A DNA stretch of 64,000 nucleotides from Curtobacterium sp. MCBA15_001. GTDB lineage: Bacteria; Actinomycetota; Actinomycetes; Actinomycetales; Microbacteriaceae. Below are positions 35,546 through 44,168 of the stretch, piece by piece; the stretch's first letter is position 1, and every line of letters starts with the position of its first letter. Made by a program: the position numbers and the translations under genes. The stretch is from contig NZ_MJGI01000027.1 in assembly GCF_001864835.1 (NCBI RefSeq), positions 271,355-335,354 of the forward strand, read 5' to 3'. Under the pieces are notes generated by a model that saw only the letters and a list, made by a program, of their open reading frames with translations, was not told the origin of the DNA and made no database searches.

Positions 35546-35566
35546 GGCGGGCGTACTGTCCGGGAC

Positions 35567-36388
35567 ATGCCTGCTCTCACCGACACGTTCGTCATGTCCA
35601 ACGGCCTGCACATCCCGAAGATCGGCTTCGGCACCTGGCAGATCCCATCCGGTTCCGAGGCGTACGACGCCACCCGAGCCGCCCTCGACGCCGGGTACCG
35701 CCACATCGACACCGCGCTCGCCTACGGCAACGAGGCCAGCGTGGGCGAAGCGGTCCGCGACAGCGGCGTCCCGCGCGACGAGGTCTTCATCACGACCAAG
35801 CTCCCCGCCGAGGTGAAGACGGCGTCCGGTGCTCGTGACGCCTTCGCCGAGTCGTCCGGCAACCTCGACCTGGGCGTCGTCGACCTCTACCTGATCCACG
35901 CGCCGTGGCCCTGGAGCGACATGGGCAGCGACCACCGCGACGGCAACGTCGAGGTGTGGAAGGTGTTCGAGGAGCTCTACGACGCCGGGAAGACCAAGTC
36001 CATCGGTGTCTCGAACTTCGTCGTCCCGGACCTGGAGCACCTGCTCGAGCACACCGACGTCGTGCCGCACGCGAACCAGATCCGCTGGTTCATCGGCAAC
36101 ACCCAGGACGAGACCACGGCCTTCTGCGCCGAGCACGAGGTCCTGGTCGAGGGGTACTCACCGCTCGCCACCGGTGGCCTGCTGGAGAACGAGCAGATCG
36201 CGTCGATCGCCGCGCGCTACGACAAGAGCGTCGCGCAGGTCGCGATCCGGTACCTGCTCGAGAAGGACGTGCTGCCCCTGCCGAAGTCGACCACGCCGTC
36301 CCGCATCGCGGAGAACGCCGACGTCGACTTCGTGCTGTCCGCGGAGGACGTCGCCGCACTCGACGCGCTGCAGGACACGGCCGCGTGA
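35567..36388 (+). CDS. Aldo/keto reductase (2,5-diketo-gluconate reductase-like)
   Basis: 273 residues, AKR5-type: IPKIGFGTWQIP, Asp and Tyr in DTALAYGNE, Lys in ITTKLPAE, His in YLIHAPWPW, and the NADPH-binding end LPKSTTPSRIAEN. Homologues reduce 2,5-diketo-D-gluconate or other ketoaldehydes. It starts 21 bp after the sugar dehydrogenase and its stop shares a base with the next start (TGATG), so the three genes form an operon. Confidence 0.92.
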   Translation: MPALTDTFVMSNGLHIPKIGFGTWQIPSGSEAYDATRAALDAGYRHIDTALAYGNEASVGEAVRDSGVPRDEVFITTKLPAEVKTASGARDAFAESSGNLDLGVVDLYLIHAPWPWSDMGSDHRDGNVEVWKVFEELYDAGKTKSIGVSNFVVPDLEHLLEHTDVVPHANQIRWFIGNTQDETTAFCAEHEVLVEGYSPLATGGLLENEQIASIAARYDKSVAQVAIRYLLEKDVLPLPKSTTPSRIAENADVDFVLSAEDVAALDALQDTAA

Positions 36389-37287
36389 TGCCCGCGTTCT
36401 CCGACCTGGTCCCCGACCCCGGCGCCCTCGAGCGCATCGCGACCGGCAGCACCTGGGCCGAGGGGCCGATCTGGATGCCCGCGAGCCGGACGCTCCGCTG
36501 GTCGGACATCCCCGGCGACCGCATCATGCAGTGGCACCAGGACGACGGCTCGGTCGACGAGTACGCCACCGGGGTCGAGTTCACCAACGGGCGGACGCGC
36601 GACCGCGACGGCAGCGTCGTGCAGTGCTCCCACGGCAACCGGCAGGTCGAGCGGGACCGCGACGGCATCGTCAGCGTCATCGTCGACGCGTGGGACGGCG
36701 TGCGGTTCAACTCCCCGAACGACGTCGTCGTCGCCCGGGACGGCAGCGTCTGGTTCACCGACCCCGCCTACGGCATCACCCAGCCGCGCGAGGGGCACCC
36801 CGGCACCCGCGAGTACGGCGACCACTGGGTGTTCCGGTGCGGACCCGACGGCGAGGACCTGCGGCCCGTGGTGCTCGACACGGAGGAGCCGAACGGGCTG
36901 GCGTTCTCACCGGACGAACGCGTGCTGTACGTCGTCAGCTCGTCGGGCGACCGGCCCGTGATCCGTGCGTACGACGTCGACCCGACCCCGCGCGGCCCCG
37001 GTGACGCCCCGGCGGTCCGGGTGGAGAACGGCCGCGAGTTCGTCCGTCTCGCTGCGGGGGAGGGCGTGCCCGACGGCATCCGTGTCGACCGGGACGGCAA
37101 CGTGTGGTCGTCCTCGCACCGCGGGCTCATCGTCTTCGGTCCCGACGGCGCGCGGCTCGGCGAGGTCGCCGTGCCCGAGGTCGTGTCGAACCTGTGCTTC
37201 GGCGGGGACGACGGCACGACGCTGTTCCTGACGGCGACGACGTCCGTGTACCGACTGCCGACGAGGGCGCGCGACGCCGTATCCTGA
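36388..37287 (+). CDS. SMP-30/gluconolactonase family hydrolase
   Basis: 299 residues. Calcium-binding propeller lactonase: AEGPIWMPASRTLRWSDIPGDRI (metal-binding Glu), NSPNDVVVARDGSVWFTDPAYGI (Asn, Asp), EEPNGLAFSPDERVLYVV and GVPDGIRVDRDGNVW (Asp). All expected metal ligands appear intact. It would open the lactone made by sugar dehydrogenation. No signal peptide, so its substrate must enter the cell. Translationally coupled to the aldo/keto reductase. Confidence 0.92.
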   Translation: MPAFSDLVPDPGALERIATGSTWAEGPIWMPASRTLRWSDIPGDRIMQWHQDDGSVDEYATGVEFTNGRTRDRDGSVVQCSHGNRQVERDRDGIVSVIVDAWDGVRFNSPNDVVVARDGSVWFTDPAYGITQPREGHPGTREYGDHWVFRCGPDGEDLRPVVLDTEEPNGLAFSPDERVLYVVSSSGDRPVIRAYDVDPTPRGPGDAPAVRVENGREFVRLAAGEGVPDGIRVDRDGNVWSSSHRGLIVFGPDGARLGEVAVPEVVSNLCFGGDDGTTLFLTATTSVYRLPTRARDAVS

Positions 37288-37294
37288 CTCGGCC

Positions 37295-38446
37295 ATGCAG
37301 TGCGACTACTTCGACCGCGGGGTGTGCCGCTCGTGCACGCTCATGGGCCAGCCGTACGCCGACCAGGTCCTCGACAAGGAACTCCGCACCCGCGAGCTCC
37401 TGCACGACGCGGTCGAGGCATCGGGTGGTCCCGGCGCCGTCGAGTGGCTCCCCGCGGTGCGCAGCCCGGAGTCCGGCTACCGCAACAAGGCGAAGATGGT
37501 CGTGGGCGGGTCGGCCGAGCACCCGACCATCGGCCTGCTCGACCACCGGCAGCGCGGTGTCGACATCCGCCACTGCGGCATCTGCACACCGGGCATCCGG
37601 CAGGCGCTCCCGGTGCTGGCGGACTTCGTCACGTCCGCCGGCCTGATCCCGTACGACGTCGCCACGCGTCGGGGTGAGCTGAAGTTCGTCCTGGTGACCG
37701 AGTCACCCGACGGCGAGCTCATGGTGCGCTTCGTCCTGCGCTCGGAGGGGCAGCTCGCGCGGCTCCGGTCGCGGCTGGGCGACCTGCTGCTCGCGCTGCC
37801 GAGCGCCGTGGTGGTCACCGCCAACCTGCTGCCGGAGCACAAGGCCGTCACCGAGGGGGAGCGCGAGGTCGTGCTGACGGACCAGGAGACGCTGCCGATG
37901 CGCCTCGGCCCGGTGACGATGCACCTGCGGCCGCAGAGCTTCTTCCAGACGAACACGACCGTCGCCGAACAGCTCTACGCGCAGGCGTCGGGCTGGATCG
38001 ACGAGCTCGAGCCGGCATCGATGTGGGACCTGTACTGCGGCGTCGGCGGGTTCGCCCTGCACGCCGCGCGACCCGGACGGCACGTGGTCGGGATCGAGAC
38101 CTCGCGCGAAGCCGTCCGTTCTGCCGGGCAGTCCGCACGGGAGGCCGGGCTCGAGGACGTCCGCTTCGCCGCCGACGACGCGACCGACCACGCCCTGCAC
38201 GCCCGACCCGACCTGGTCCCCGAACTCGTGGTGGTGAACCCGCCCCGGCGCGGCATCGGGCCGACGCTGGCGGACTGGCTCGAGGCCTCGGACGTGCAGC
38301 ACGTCGTCTACTCGAGCTGCAACCCGGTCACGCTGGCGTCCGACCTGGCTCGGATGCCGTCGCTGCGGTTGCGTCGGGCGCGGGTGCTCGACATGTTCCC
38401 GCAGACGGGCCACCTCGAGGCTGTGACGCTGCTGACGCGCGGCTGA
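37295..38446 (+). CDS. rlmC: 23S rRNA (uracil-C5)-methyltransferase, RlmC/RumB type
   Basis: 383 residues. Iron-sulfur cysteines C3, C11, C14 and C94 or C97 at the N-terminus (MQCDYFDRGVCRSC, RHCGIC), lacking the TRAM domain of RlmD. SAM-binding DLYCGVGGFALHAA and NPPRRGIGP, and catalytic Cys in YSSCNPVTL. It makes m5U in 23S rRNA; RlmC modifies U747 in E. coli. It begins 7 bp after the lactonase stop, so it may be read through from that operon, an unrelated housekeeping passenger. Confidence 0.93.
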   Translation: MQCDYFDRGVCRSCTLMGQPYADQVLDKELRTRELLHDAVEASGGPGAVEWLPAVRSPESGYRNKAKMVVGGSAEHPTIGLLDHRQRGVDIRHCGICTPGIRQALPVLADFVTSAGLIPYDVATRRGELKFVLVTESPDGELMVRFVLRSEGQLARLRSRLGDLLLALPSAVVVTANLLPEHKAVTEGEREVVLTDQETLPMRLGPVTMHLRPQSFFQTNTTVAEQLYAQASGWIDELEPASMWDLYCGVGGFALHAARPGRHVVGIETSREAVRSAGQSAREAGLEDVRFAADDATDHALHARPDLVPELVVVNPPRRGIGPTLADWLEASDVQHVVYSSCNPVTLASDLARMPSLRLRRARVLDMFPQTGHLEAVTLLTRG

Positions 38447-38509
38447 CCACGCGGCTGAACGGCGCTGACCGCGCCCTGGTCGTGACCTCGGTACGGCCTG
38501 GAGGCGCGT

Positions 38510-38531
38510 GGCGGTGCTGATCCGGGCCTCC
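38510..38531 (+). repeat. Degenerate member of the GGAGGC/GCCTCC hairpin family
   Basis: GGAGGC (38510-38515) and GCCTCC (38526-38531) remain complementary, and the left flank keeps GCGTGGCGG, but the partner arm GCTGATCCGG no longer pairs. Located 63 bp after the rlmC stop; looks like a decayed copy. Confidence 0.5.
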
Positions 38532-38666
38532 CGTCCGCTGGAGGGCGGCCAGATCGGCGTTGCCAGCCAATTCGGATGTTCCTGTCCCCGGGTACAGCCG
38601 ATCGGCGCGTGCGCGGCGATCGTCGCATACAGGAACGCCTGCGGGGTACACAACAGCCCTGGGTAG

Positions 38667-39506
<840 letters not shown>

Positions 39507-39524
39507 GCCGACCTGCCTGCGCGG

Positions 39525-39557
39525 ACGCCCCCACGACCGGACCGGTCGTGGGGGCGT
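39525..39557. terminator. 16-bp perfect hairpin after Rpf gene
   Basis: ACGCCCCCACGACCGG (39525-39540) pairs fully with CCGGTCGTGGGGGCGT (39542-39557). It separates convergent rpf-like and LCP genes and can terminate both. Confidence 0.88.
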
Positions 39558-39608
39558 TCGTCGTCTGCGGGGCGGCCCGCCTCTGGTCGGCGCGGGCGCC
39601 GCTCCTGG

Positions 39609-40649
39609 TCAGTGCGGGTTGGCGGCCAGCCAGCTCGTCAGGTCGTCGGACCGCAGTGCTGCGCTCAGCGACTGGACCGCGCCCTGGTTCACCGCGACGT
39701 AGGACTGGCCGTCCGCCGAGGTCCCACCGCCCGCGGTCGGCATCGTGAACGTCTGCAGGTCGCTCGGCGTGACGCCGCGGAGCGACCAGCCGAGGCCGAC
39801 GAGCGTGCCGAAGTCGAGTCCGGCGTCGACGGACAGGTACTTGCTGGTCGCGGTCACGAAGTCCTGGATCCGGCCCGGGTCCGTGATGGTCCCCTTCGAC
39901 AGCACCCCGTCGACGATGCCCCGCATGAACGCCTGCTGGTTGCGGACACGGGTGTGGTCGGCGTCGGCGAACGCGTACCGGGCGCGGACGAACGCCAGCG
40001 CGCCGGTCCCGTCGAGGCGGTTCGGTCCGGCGTCGAAGTGGCGGCCGTCGATCGAGAACGCCTTCGGGGACTCGACGGTGACGCCGCCGAGGGCATCGGT
40101 CATGCCGACGAACCCGGCGAAGTCGATCTCGGCGACGTGGTCGATGCGGACGTCGAGCAGCTGTTCGACGGTCTGGACCGTGAGCGGGATTCCGCCCCAT
40201 GAGTACGCTGCGTTGATCTTGGCCGTGCCGTGGCCCGGGACGTCCACCCACGAGTCGCGCATGATCGACATGATCGACACCGACTTCCGGTCGGCCGGGA
40301 CGTGCACGAGCATCAGGGTGTCCGATCGCCCGCCCGCGGCGTGGTCGCCGTTCGGGTCCAGGTTCGAGCGCGAGTCGGACCCGATCAGCAGGACGTTCAT
40401 CGGTGCGTCGGCGCCGGCACCGTCGCCCGACGCGGCCGGACGATCGCCCGACGGGAACGCGTCGGCGATGGTGTCGGTGTTCCGGTCGTAGCTCCGGGCG
40501 AGCCCACCGACGAACACGCTCGCGACGACGGCCAGCACCGCGGCGATGCCGACGAGTCCGCCCACCGTCGCGATCAGTGCGACGAGGAACGGACGACGCC
40601 GGCGCGCGGGCCGATCGGGGTGCTTGCGGGCAGCTCGGCGACCGGACAT
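39609..40649 (-). CDS. LytR-CpsA-Psr (LCP) family cell-wall ligase
   Basis: 346 residues. Arg-rich cytoplasmic N-terminus, one membrane helix (LVALIATVGGLVGIAAVLAVVASVFV), then the extracellular LCP domain: NVLLIGSDSRS, GRSDTLMLVHVPADRKSVSIMSIMRDSWVDVPG, KINAAYSWGG, RLDGTGALAFVRARYAFADADHTRVRNQQ. The polyprenyl-phosphate-binding Arg and Asp residues are present. LCP enzymes attach wall polymers to peptidoglycan. CAGGAG precedes ATG at 40649. Separate from the second LCP gene at 44169. Confidence 0.94.
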   Translation of the reverse strand: MSGRRAARKHPDRPARRRRPFLVALIATVGGLVGIAAVLAVVASVFVGGLARSYDRNTDTIADAFPSGDRPAASGDGAGADAPMNVLLIGSDSRSNLDPNGDHAAGGRSDTLMLVHVPADRKSVSIMSIMRDSWVDVPGHGTAKINAAYSWGGIPLTVQTVEQLLDVRIDHVAEIDFAGFVGMTDALGGVTVESPKAFSIDGRHFDAGPNRLDGTGALAFVRARYAFADADHTRVRNQQAFMRGIVDGVLSKGTITDPGRIQDFVTATSKYLSVDAGLDFGTLVGLGWSLRGVTPSDLQTFTMPTAGGGTSADGQSYVAVNQGAVQSLSAALRSDDLTSWLAANPH

Positions 40650-40717
40650 GGAGACTCCTGGGGTCAGGTCGACCCTGATGCCGACACTCCAGTCTACTCC
40701 ATGTGGTATTTCATACG

Positions 40718-41125
40718 CTAGGACTTCCGATTGCGGTCCATGATCCGTCCGAGTGCGGCGCGGAGTTCGTCGTCGTCCGGCAGGACCTCGCGCTCCACGT
40801 GCTTCGCTTCCTGCCAGGCGGCGCGTCCACGGTCGGTCACGGTGACCACCCGCCGCCGACGGTCCTCGGGATGCGGGCCCCGTTCCACGAGACCGTCCCG
40901 TTCCAGGCGTTCGAGCGTGCGGGACATCGTCTGGGGCTGCACCCGGGCGGTCCGCGCCAGGGTGTCCGCGCCGGTCGGCCCGGTCCGGATCAGGATGTCG
41001 ATGGCGATGAGCGCCGCATGGGGCAGCCCGATCGCACGGAGGCGCTCGTCCCAGTCCCGCTCGACCGACCGTGCCGCAGCTGCCAGGAGGCGACCGAGTG
41101 GCCAGGCTGCGGGGTCGTCGTGCAT
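40718..41125 (-). CDS. MarR family regulator of the adjacent MMPL gene
   Basis: 135 residues with winged-helix TGADTLARTARVQPQTMSRTLERLERDGLVERGPHPEDRRRRVVTVTDRG. ATG at 41125 gives a normal MarR N-terminus; a longer frame would include unlikely sequence. Divergent from an MMPL efflux pump across 74 bp that contains a perfect palindrome, so it likely represses the pump. Confidence 0.92.
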   Translation of the reverse strand: MHDDPAAWPLGRLLAAAARSVERDWDERLRAIGLPHAALIAIDILIRTGPTGADTLARTARVQPQTMSRTLERLERDGLVERGPHPEDRRRRVVTVTDRGRAAWQEAKHVEREVLPDDDELRAALGRIMDRNRKS

Positions 41126-41165
41126 GCGCCCGAGTCTATTGACCCCTGCTCGGCCGATCCAGGTG

Positions 41166-41179
41166 ATCAGCATGCTGAT
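41166..41179. promoter_or_regulatory. Perfect 14-bp palindrome between marR and MMPL gene
   Basis: ATCAGCATGCTGAT is fully symmetric, extended by flanking GATC on the right (TGATGATC) and TGATC on the left. It lies 21 bp before the pump start codon. Likely MarR operator. Confidence 0.7.
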
Positions 41180-41199
41180 GATCGGAGTACGCTCAGCCC

Positions 41200-43338
41200 G
41201 TGCCCCGCTTCCTCCGCATCGTCGTCCCCGCACTCGTCATCGTGGTCTGGCTCGTCGTGGCCTCGGTCGGCGGGCCGTTCTTCGGCAAGATCTCCGACGT
41301 CTCCACGAACGACCAGACCTCGTTCCTGCCCGCCTCCGCCGACGCGACGAAGGTGCAGGAGCAGGCCGCCGCGTTCCGTGACGAGACCGGGGCACCCGCC
41401 GTCGTCGTGCTCGAGCGGGACGGCGGCCTGCGTGCGTCGGACACCACGGCGGCCGCGGACCTCGCGCGGCAGCTGGGCGACCGGGACGACGTCGAGTCGG
41501 TCAGCCCGGTGATCCCGAGCGCCGACGGCGACGCCGTCGAGATCGTCGCGACGTTGACCAAGGCGGCCGAGACCGGTGACGCGGTCGCAGCGATCCGCGC
41601 CGACGTGGACGGCGTGCTGCCGTCGGGTGTCCAGGGGTACGTCACCGGACCCGCCGGGTTCACCGCGGACCTGACCGAGGCCTTCGCGGGCATCGACGGC
41701 ATCCTGCTCGGCGTCGCGTTGGCCGCCGTGCTCGTCATCCTGATCGTGGTCTACCGCTCGCCGCTCCTGCCGTTCCTGGTCCTCGGCACGGCGACGTTCG
41801 CGCTGACGGCGTCGATCCTGGTCGTCTACGCGCTGGCGAAGGCGGACGTCGTGACGGTGAACGGCCAGGTGCAGGGCATCCTGTCGATCCTGGTCATCGG
41901 GGCCGCGACGGACTACGCCCTGCTCTACGTCTCCCGGTTCCGCGAAGCCCTCCGTGACGAGCGCACCGGGTGGGACGCGACGAAGGCAGCGCTCCGGGGG
42001 AGCCTCGAACCGATCCTGGCGTCCGGCGGCACGGTCATCGTCGGGGTGCTCTGCCTGCTGCTCTCCGACCTCAACTCCAACAAGGCGCTGGGCCCCGTCG
42101 CCGCGATCGGCATCGCCTTCAGCCTGCTCGCGGCACTGACGCTCCTGCCGGCCCTGCTGCTGGTCTTCCGCCGGGCGGCGTTCTGGCCGCTGCGGCCCAC
42201 CTTCGGCAGCGCGCACAAGGCCGTCACCGGACCGGACGCCCGAGGTGTCTGGGCGGCCGTCGGCCGGCTCGTGGCGAAGCGGTCGCGCACCGTCTGGATC
42301 GTCTGCACCGTGGGTCTGCTCGCGATGGGGTCCGGGCTGATCGGGCTCCGTGCCGACGGCGTACCCCAGAGCGACCTGGTGATCGGGTCGTCGCAGGCGC
42401 GGGACGGACAGGCCGTGTTGGCGGACCACTTCCCGGCCGGTTCCGGCAGCCCGGCCCAGGTCATCGGCGAGGCGGACCGGCTCGACCGCCTGGTCACGGC
42501 GATCGAGCGCACCGACGGCGTCGACGGGGTGGTCGCGGTGTCGAAGGAGTCCCGCTCCGGCACGGTCCCGGTCGGTGAGGACGCGAGTCAGCAGAGCGCA
42601 CCGCCGACGCAGGGGAGTCAGGCCTACCCCACGGTCGTCGACGGCCGGGTCCTGCTCCAGGCGACCCTGACGCACACGGCCGACTCGGACGCTGCCGAGC
42701 AGACCGTCCGGGACCTCCGGACCGCGGTCGAACGCGCCGACCCGGGAGCGATCGTCGGCGGTGTCACCGCGACCGCTGTGGACACGAACGACACCGGTAT
42801 CCGCGACCGCACGCTCATCATCCCGGTCGTGCTCGTCGTGATCCTGCTGATCCTCATGCTGCTGCTCAGGAGCATCGTCGCGCCGCTCGTCCTCATCGGC
42901 AGCGTGATCGTGTCCTTCGCGGCAGCGCTCGGCGTCGGCGCCCTGGTGTTCGACCACCTGTTCCACTTCCCCGGCGCGGACCCGTCGGTGCCGCTGTACT
43001 CGTTCGTGTTCCTGGTCGCCCTGGGCGTGGACTACAACATCTTCCTGATGACCCGGGTGCGCGAGGAGACGATCCGGTCCGGGCCGCACGAGGGCGTCCT
43101 GCGTGGACTCGGGGTGACCGGTGGGGTGATCACCTCGGCCGGCGTCGTCCTGGCCGCCACGTTCGCGGCGCTCGGGGTGATCCCGATCCTGTTCCTGGTG
43201 CAGATCGCCTTCGTGGTCGCCTTCGGCGTGCTGCTCGACACGATCGTGGTCCGGTCGCTGCTGGTCCCCGCAATCGTGTACGACCTCGGCCGACACGCAT
43301 GGTGGCCGTCACGCCTTTCGCGCCGCACGAGCCGGTAG
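41200..43338 (+). CDS. MMPL family transporter (RND-like)
   Basis: 712 residues in two similar halves, each with a first helix, an external loop domain and five clustered helices (FLRIVVPALVIVVWLVV; then ILLGVALAAVLVILIVVYRSPLLPFLVLG; later IPVVLVVILLILMLLLRSIVAPLVLIGS). Signature GAATDYALLYVSRFRE and GVDYNIFLMTRVREE contain the proton-relay Asp-Tyr pairs. MMPL proteins export lipids or hydrophobic drugs using proton motive force; with a local MarR, drug efflux is likely. GTG start at 41200. Confidence 0.93.
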   Translation: MPRFLRIVVPALVIVVWLVVASVGGPFFGKISDVSTNDQTSFLPASADATKVQEQAAAFRDETGAPAVVVLERDGGLRASDTTAAADLARQLGDRDDVESVSPVIPSADGDAVEIVATLTKAAETGDAVAAIRADVDGVLPSGVQGYVTGPAGFTADLTEAFAGIDGILLGVALAAVLVILIVVYRSPLLPFLVLGTATFALTASILVVYALAKADVVTVNGQVQGILSILVIGAATDYALLYVSRFREALRDERTGWDATKAALRGSLEPILASGGTVIVGVLCLLLSDLNSNKALGPVAAIGIAFSLLAALTLLPALLLVFRRAAFWPLRPTFGSAHKAVTGPDARGVWAAVGRLVAKRSRTVWIVCTVGLLAMGSGLIGLRADGVPQSDLVIGSSQARDGQAVLADHFPAGSGSPAQVIGEADRLDRLVTAIERTDGVDGVVAVSKESRSGTVPVGEDASQQSAPPTQGSQAYPTVVDGRVLLQATLTHTADSDAAEQTVRDLRTAVERADPGAIVGGVTATAVDTNDTGIRDRTLIIPVVLVVILLILMLLLRSIVAPLVLIGSVIVSFAAALGVGALVFDHLFHFPGADPSVPLYSFVFLVALGVDYNIFLMTRVREETIRSGPHEGVLRGLGVTGGVITSAGVVLAATFAALGVIPILFLVQIAFVVAFGVLLDTIVVRSLLVPAIVYDLGRHAWWPSRLSRRTSR

Positions 43339-43412
43339 CGCCGGTCCCGGCTGCGCCGATCTGCCGGTCGCGCCGGTCGCGCCGACGTGCCGACATGTGA
43401 CACGCTGAGCGC

Positions 43413-44063
43413 ATGCCAGTCCCCTCGACGCAGCCCGCCGCAGAGCGGAAGCTCCTCCGTGACACCGTGCAGGACAAGATCCGCGACGCCATCATGGACG
43501 GCACCCTCGAGCCTGGCGAGCGACTCAACGACGACGACCTGATCGCCTGGCTCGGGGTGTCCCGCACCCCGATCCGCGAGGCGCTCGCCGAACTGGCGCG
43601 CGCCGGCCTGATCGAGATGGCCCCGAACCGGTACACCCGCGTCGCGGCGCCGTCGGCGGCCGAGCTGCTCGACGCCTTCCGCACGCTCGGGGTGATCTAC
43701 GGCGGTGTGGTCCGGCTGGCGGTGCCACGGTTCACCGCCGCCGAGCGCAAGCAGGTCGTCGCGATGCTCGACGACGTCGTCAAGCGGACCGAGCAGTCCG
43801 AGCAGGCGGCACTCGCGCACGACGGCGCGGACCTGTACTCGATGTGGGTGGGGGCGTGCGGCAACGCGGCGCTCGAGCAGCTCTGCCGGTCCACCACGGA
43901 CGGATTGGCGTTCAAGCTCCGCGTGCCGGAGCTCGCCGAGCTCGTGCCGGCAGACGTCGTCCTGCCGCAGGTGCGCAAGCTGCGTGACGCCGTGGTGGCG
44001 AAGGACCCGATCGCGGCGGAGCTGGCGATGGAGGCCGTGCACCTGCTGCCGACGCGCGACTGA
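43413..44063 (+). CDS. GntR family regulator (FCD-like)
   Basis: 216 residues. N-terminal winged helix (VQDKIRDAIMDGTLEPGERLNDDDLIAWLGVSRTPIREALAELARAGLIEMAPNRYTRVA) and an alpha-helical effector domain that lacks clear FCD metal His residues. No adjacent metabolic gene in the same direction before the following hairpin, so the regulon is elsewhere. A short GCCGGTCGC-type repetition lies upstream (43355-43390). Confidence 0.9.
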   Translation: MPVPSTQPAAERKLLRDTVQDKIRDAIMDGTLEPGERLNDDDLIAWLGVSRTPIREALAELARAGLIEMAPNRYTRVAAPSAAELLDAFRTLGVIYGGVVRLAVPRFTAAERKQVVAMLDDVVKRTEQSEQAALAHDGADLYSMWVGACGNAALEQLCRSTTDGLAFKLRVPELAELVPADVVLPQVRKLRDAVVAKDPIAAELAMEAVHLLPTRD

Positions 44064-44077
44064 CGCCGTTCCGGACA

Positions 44078-44109
44078 GGAGGCCCGTGGCGGGCCCGCCA
44101 CGGGCCTCC
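44078..44109 (+). terminator. Palindromic hairpin after GntR gene (dispersed family)
   Basis: GGAGGCCCGTGGCGGG (44078-44093) and CCCGCCACGGGCCTCC (44094-44109) are perfect with no loop. Lies 15 bp after the stop. Confidence 0.88.
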
Positions 44110-44168
44110 CGGCCGTTCCGGATGCGGATCTCACGCTCGGCTCACCTTCCAGCGGTTATCGTGCTGCA

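Noticed and set aside
33593-36136. 847-codon frame antisense to the SDR, sugar dehydrogenase and aldo/keto reductase
   Set aside because: Three well-supported genes lie on the opposite strand; the antisense product has no domain and a typical shadow composition.
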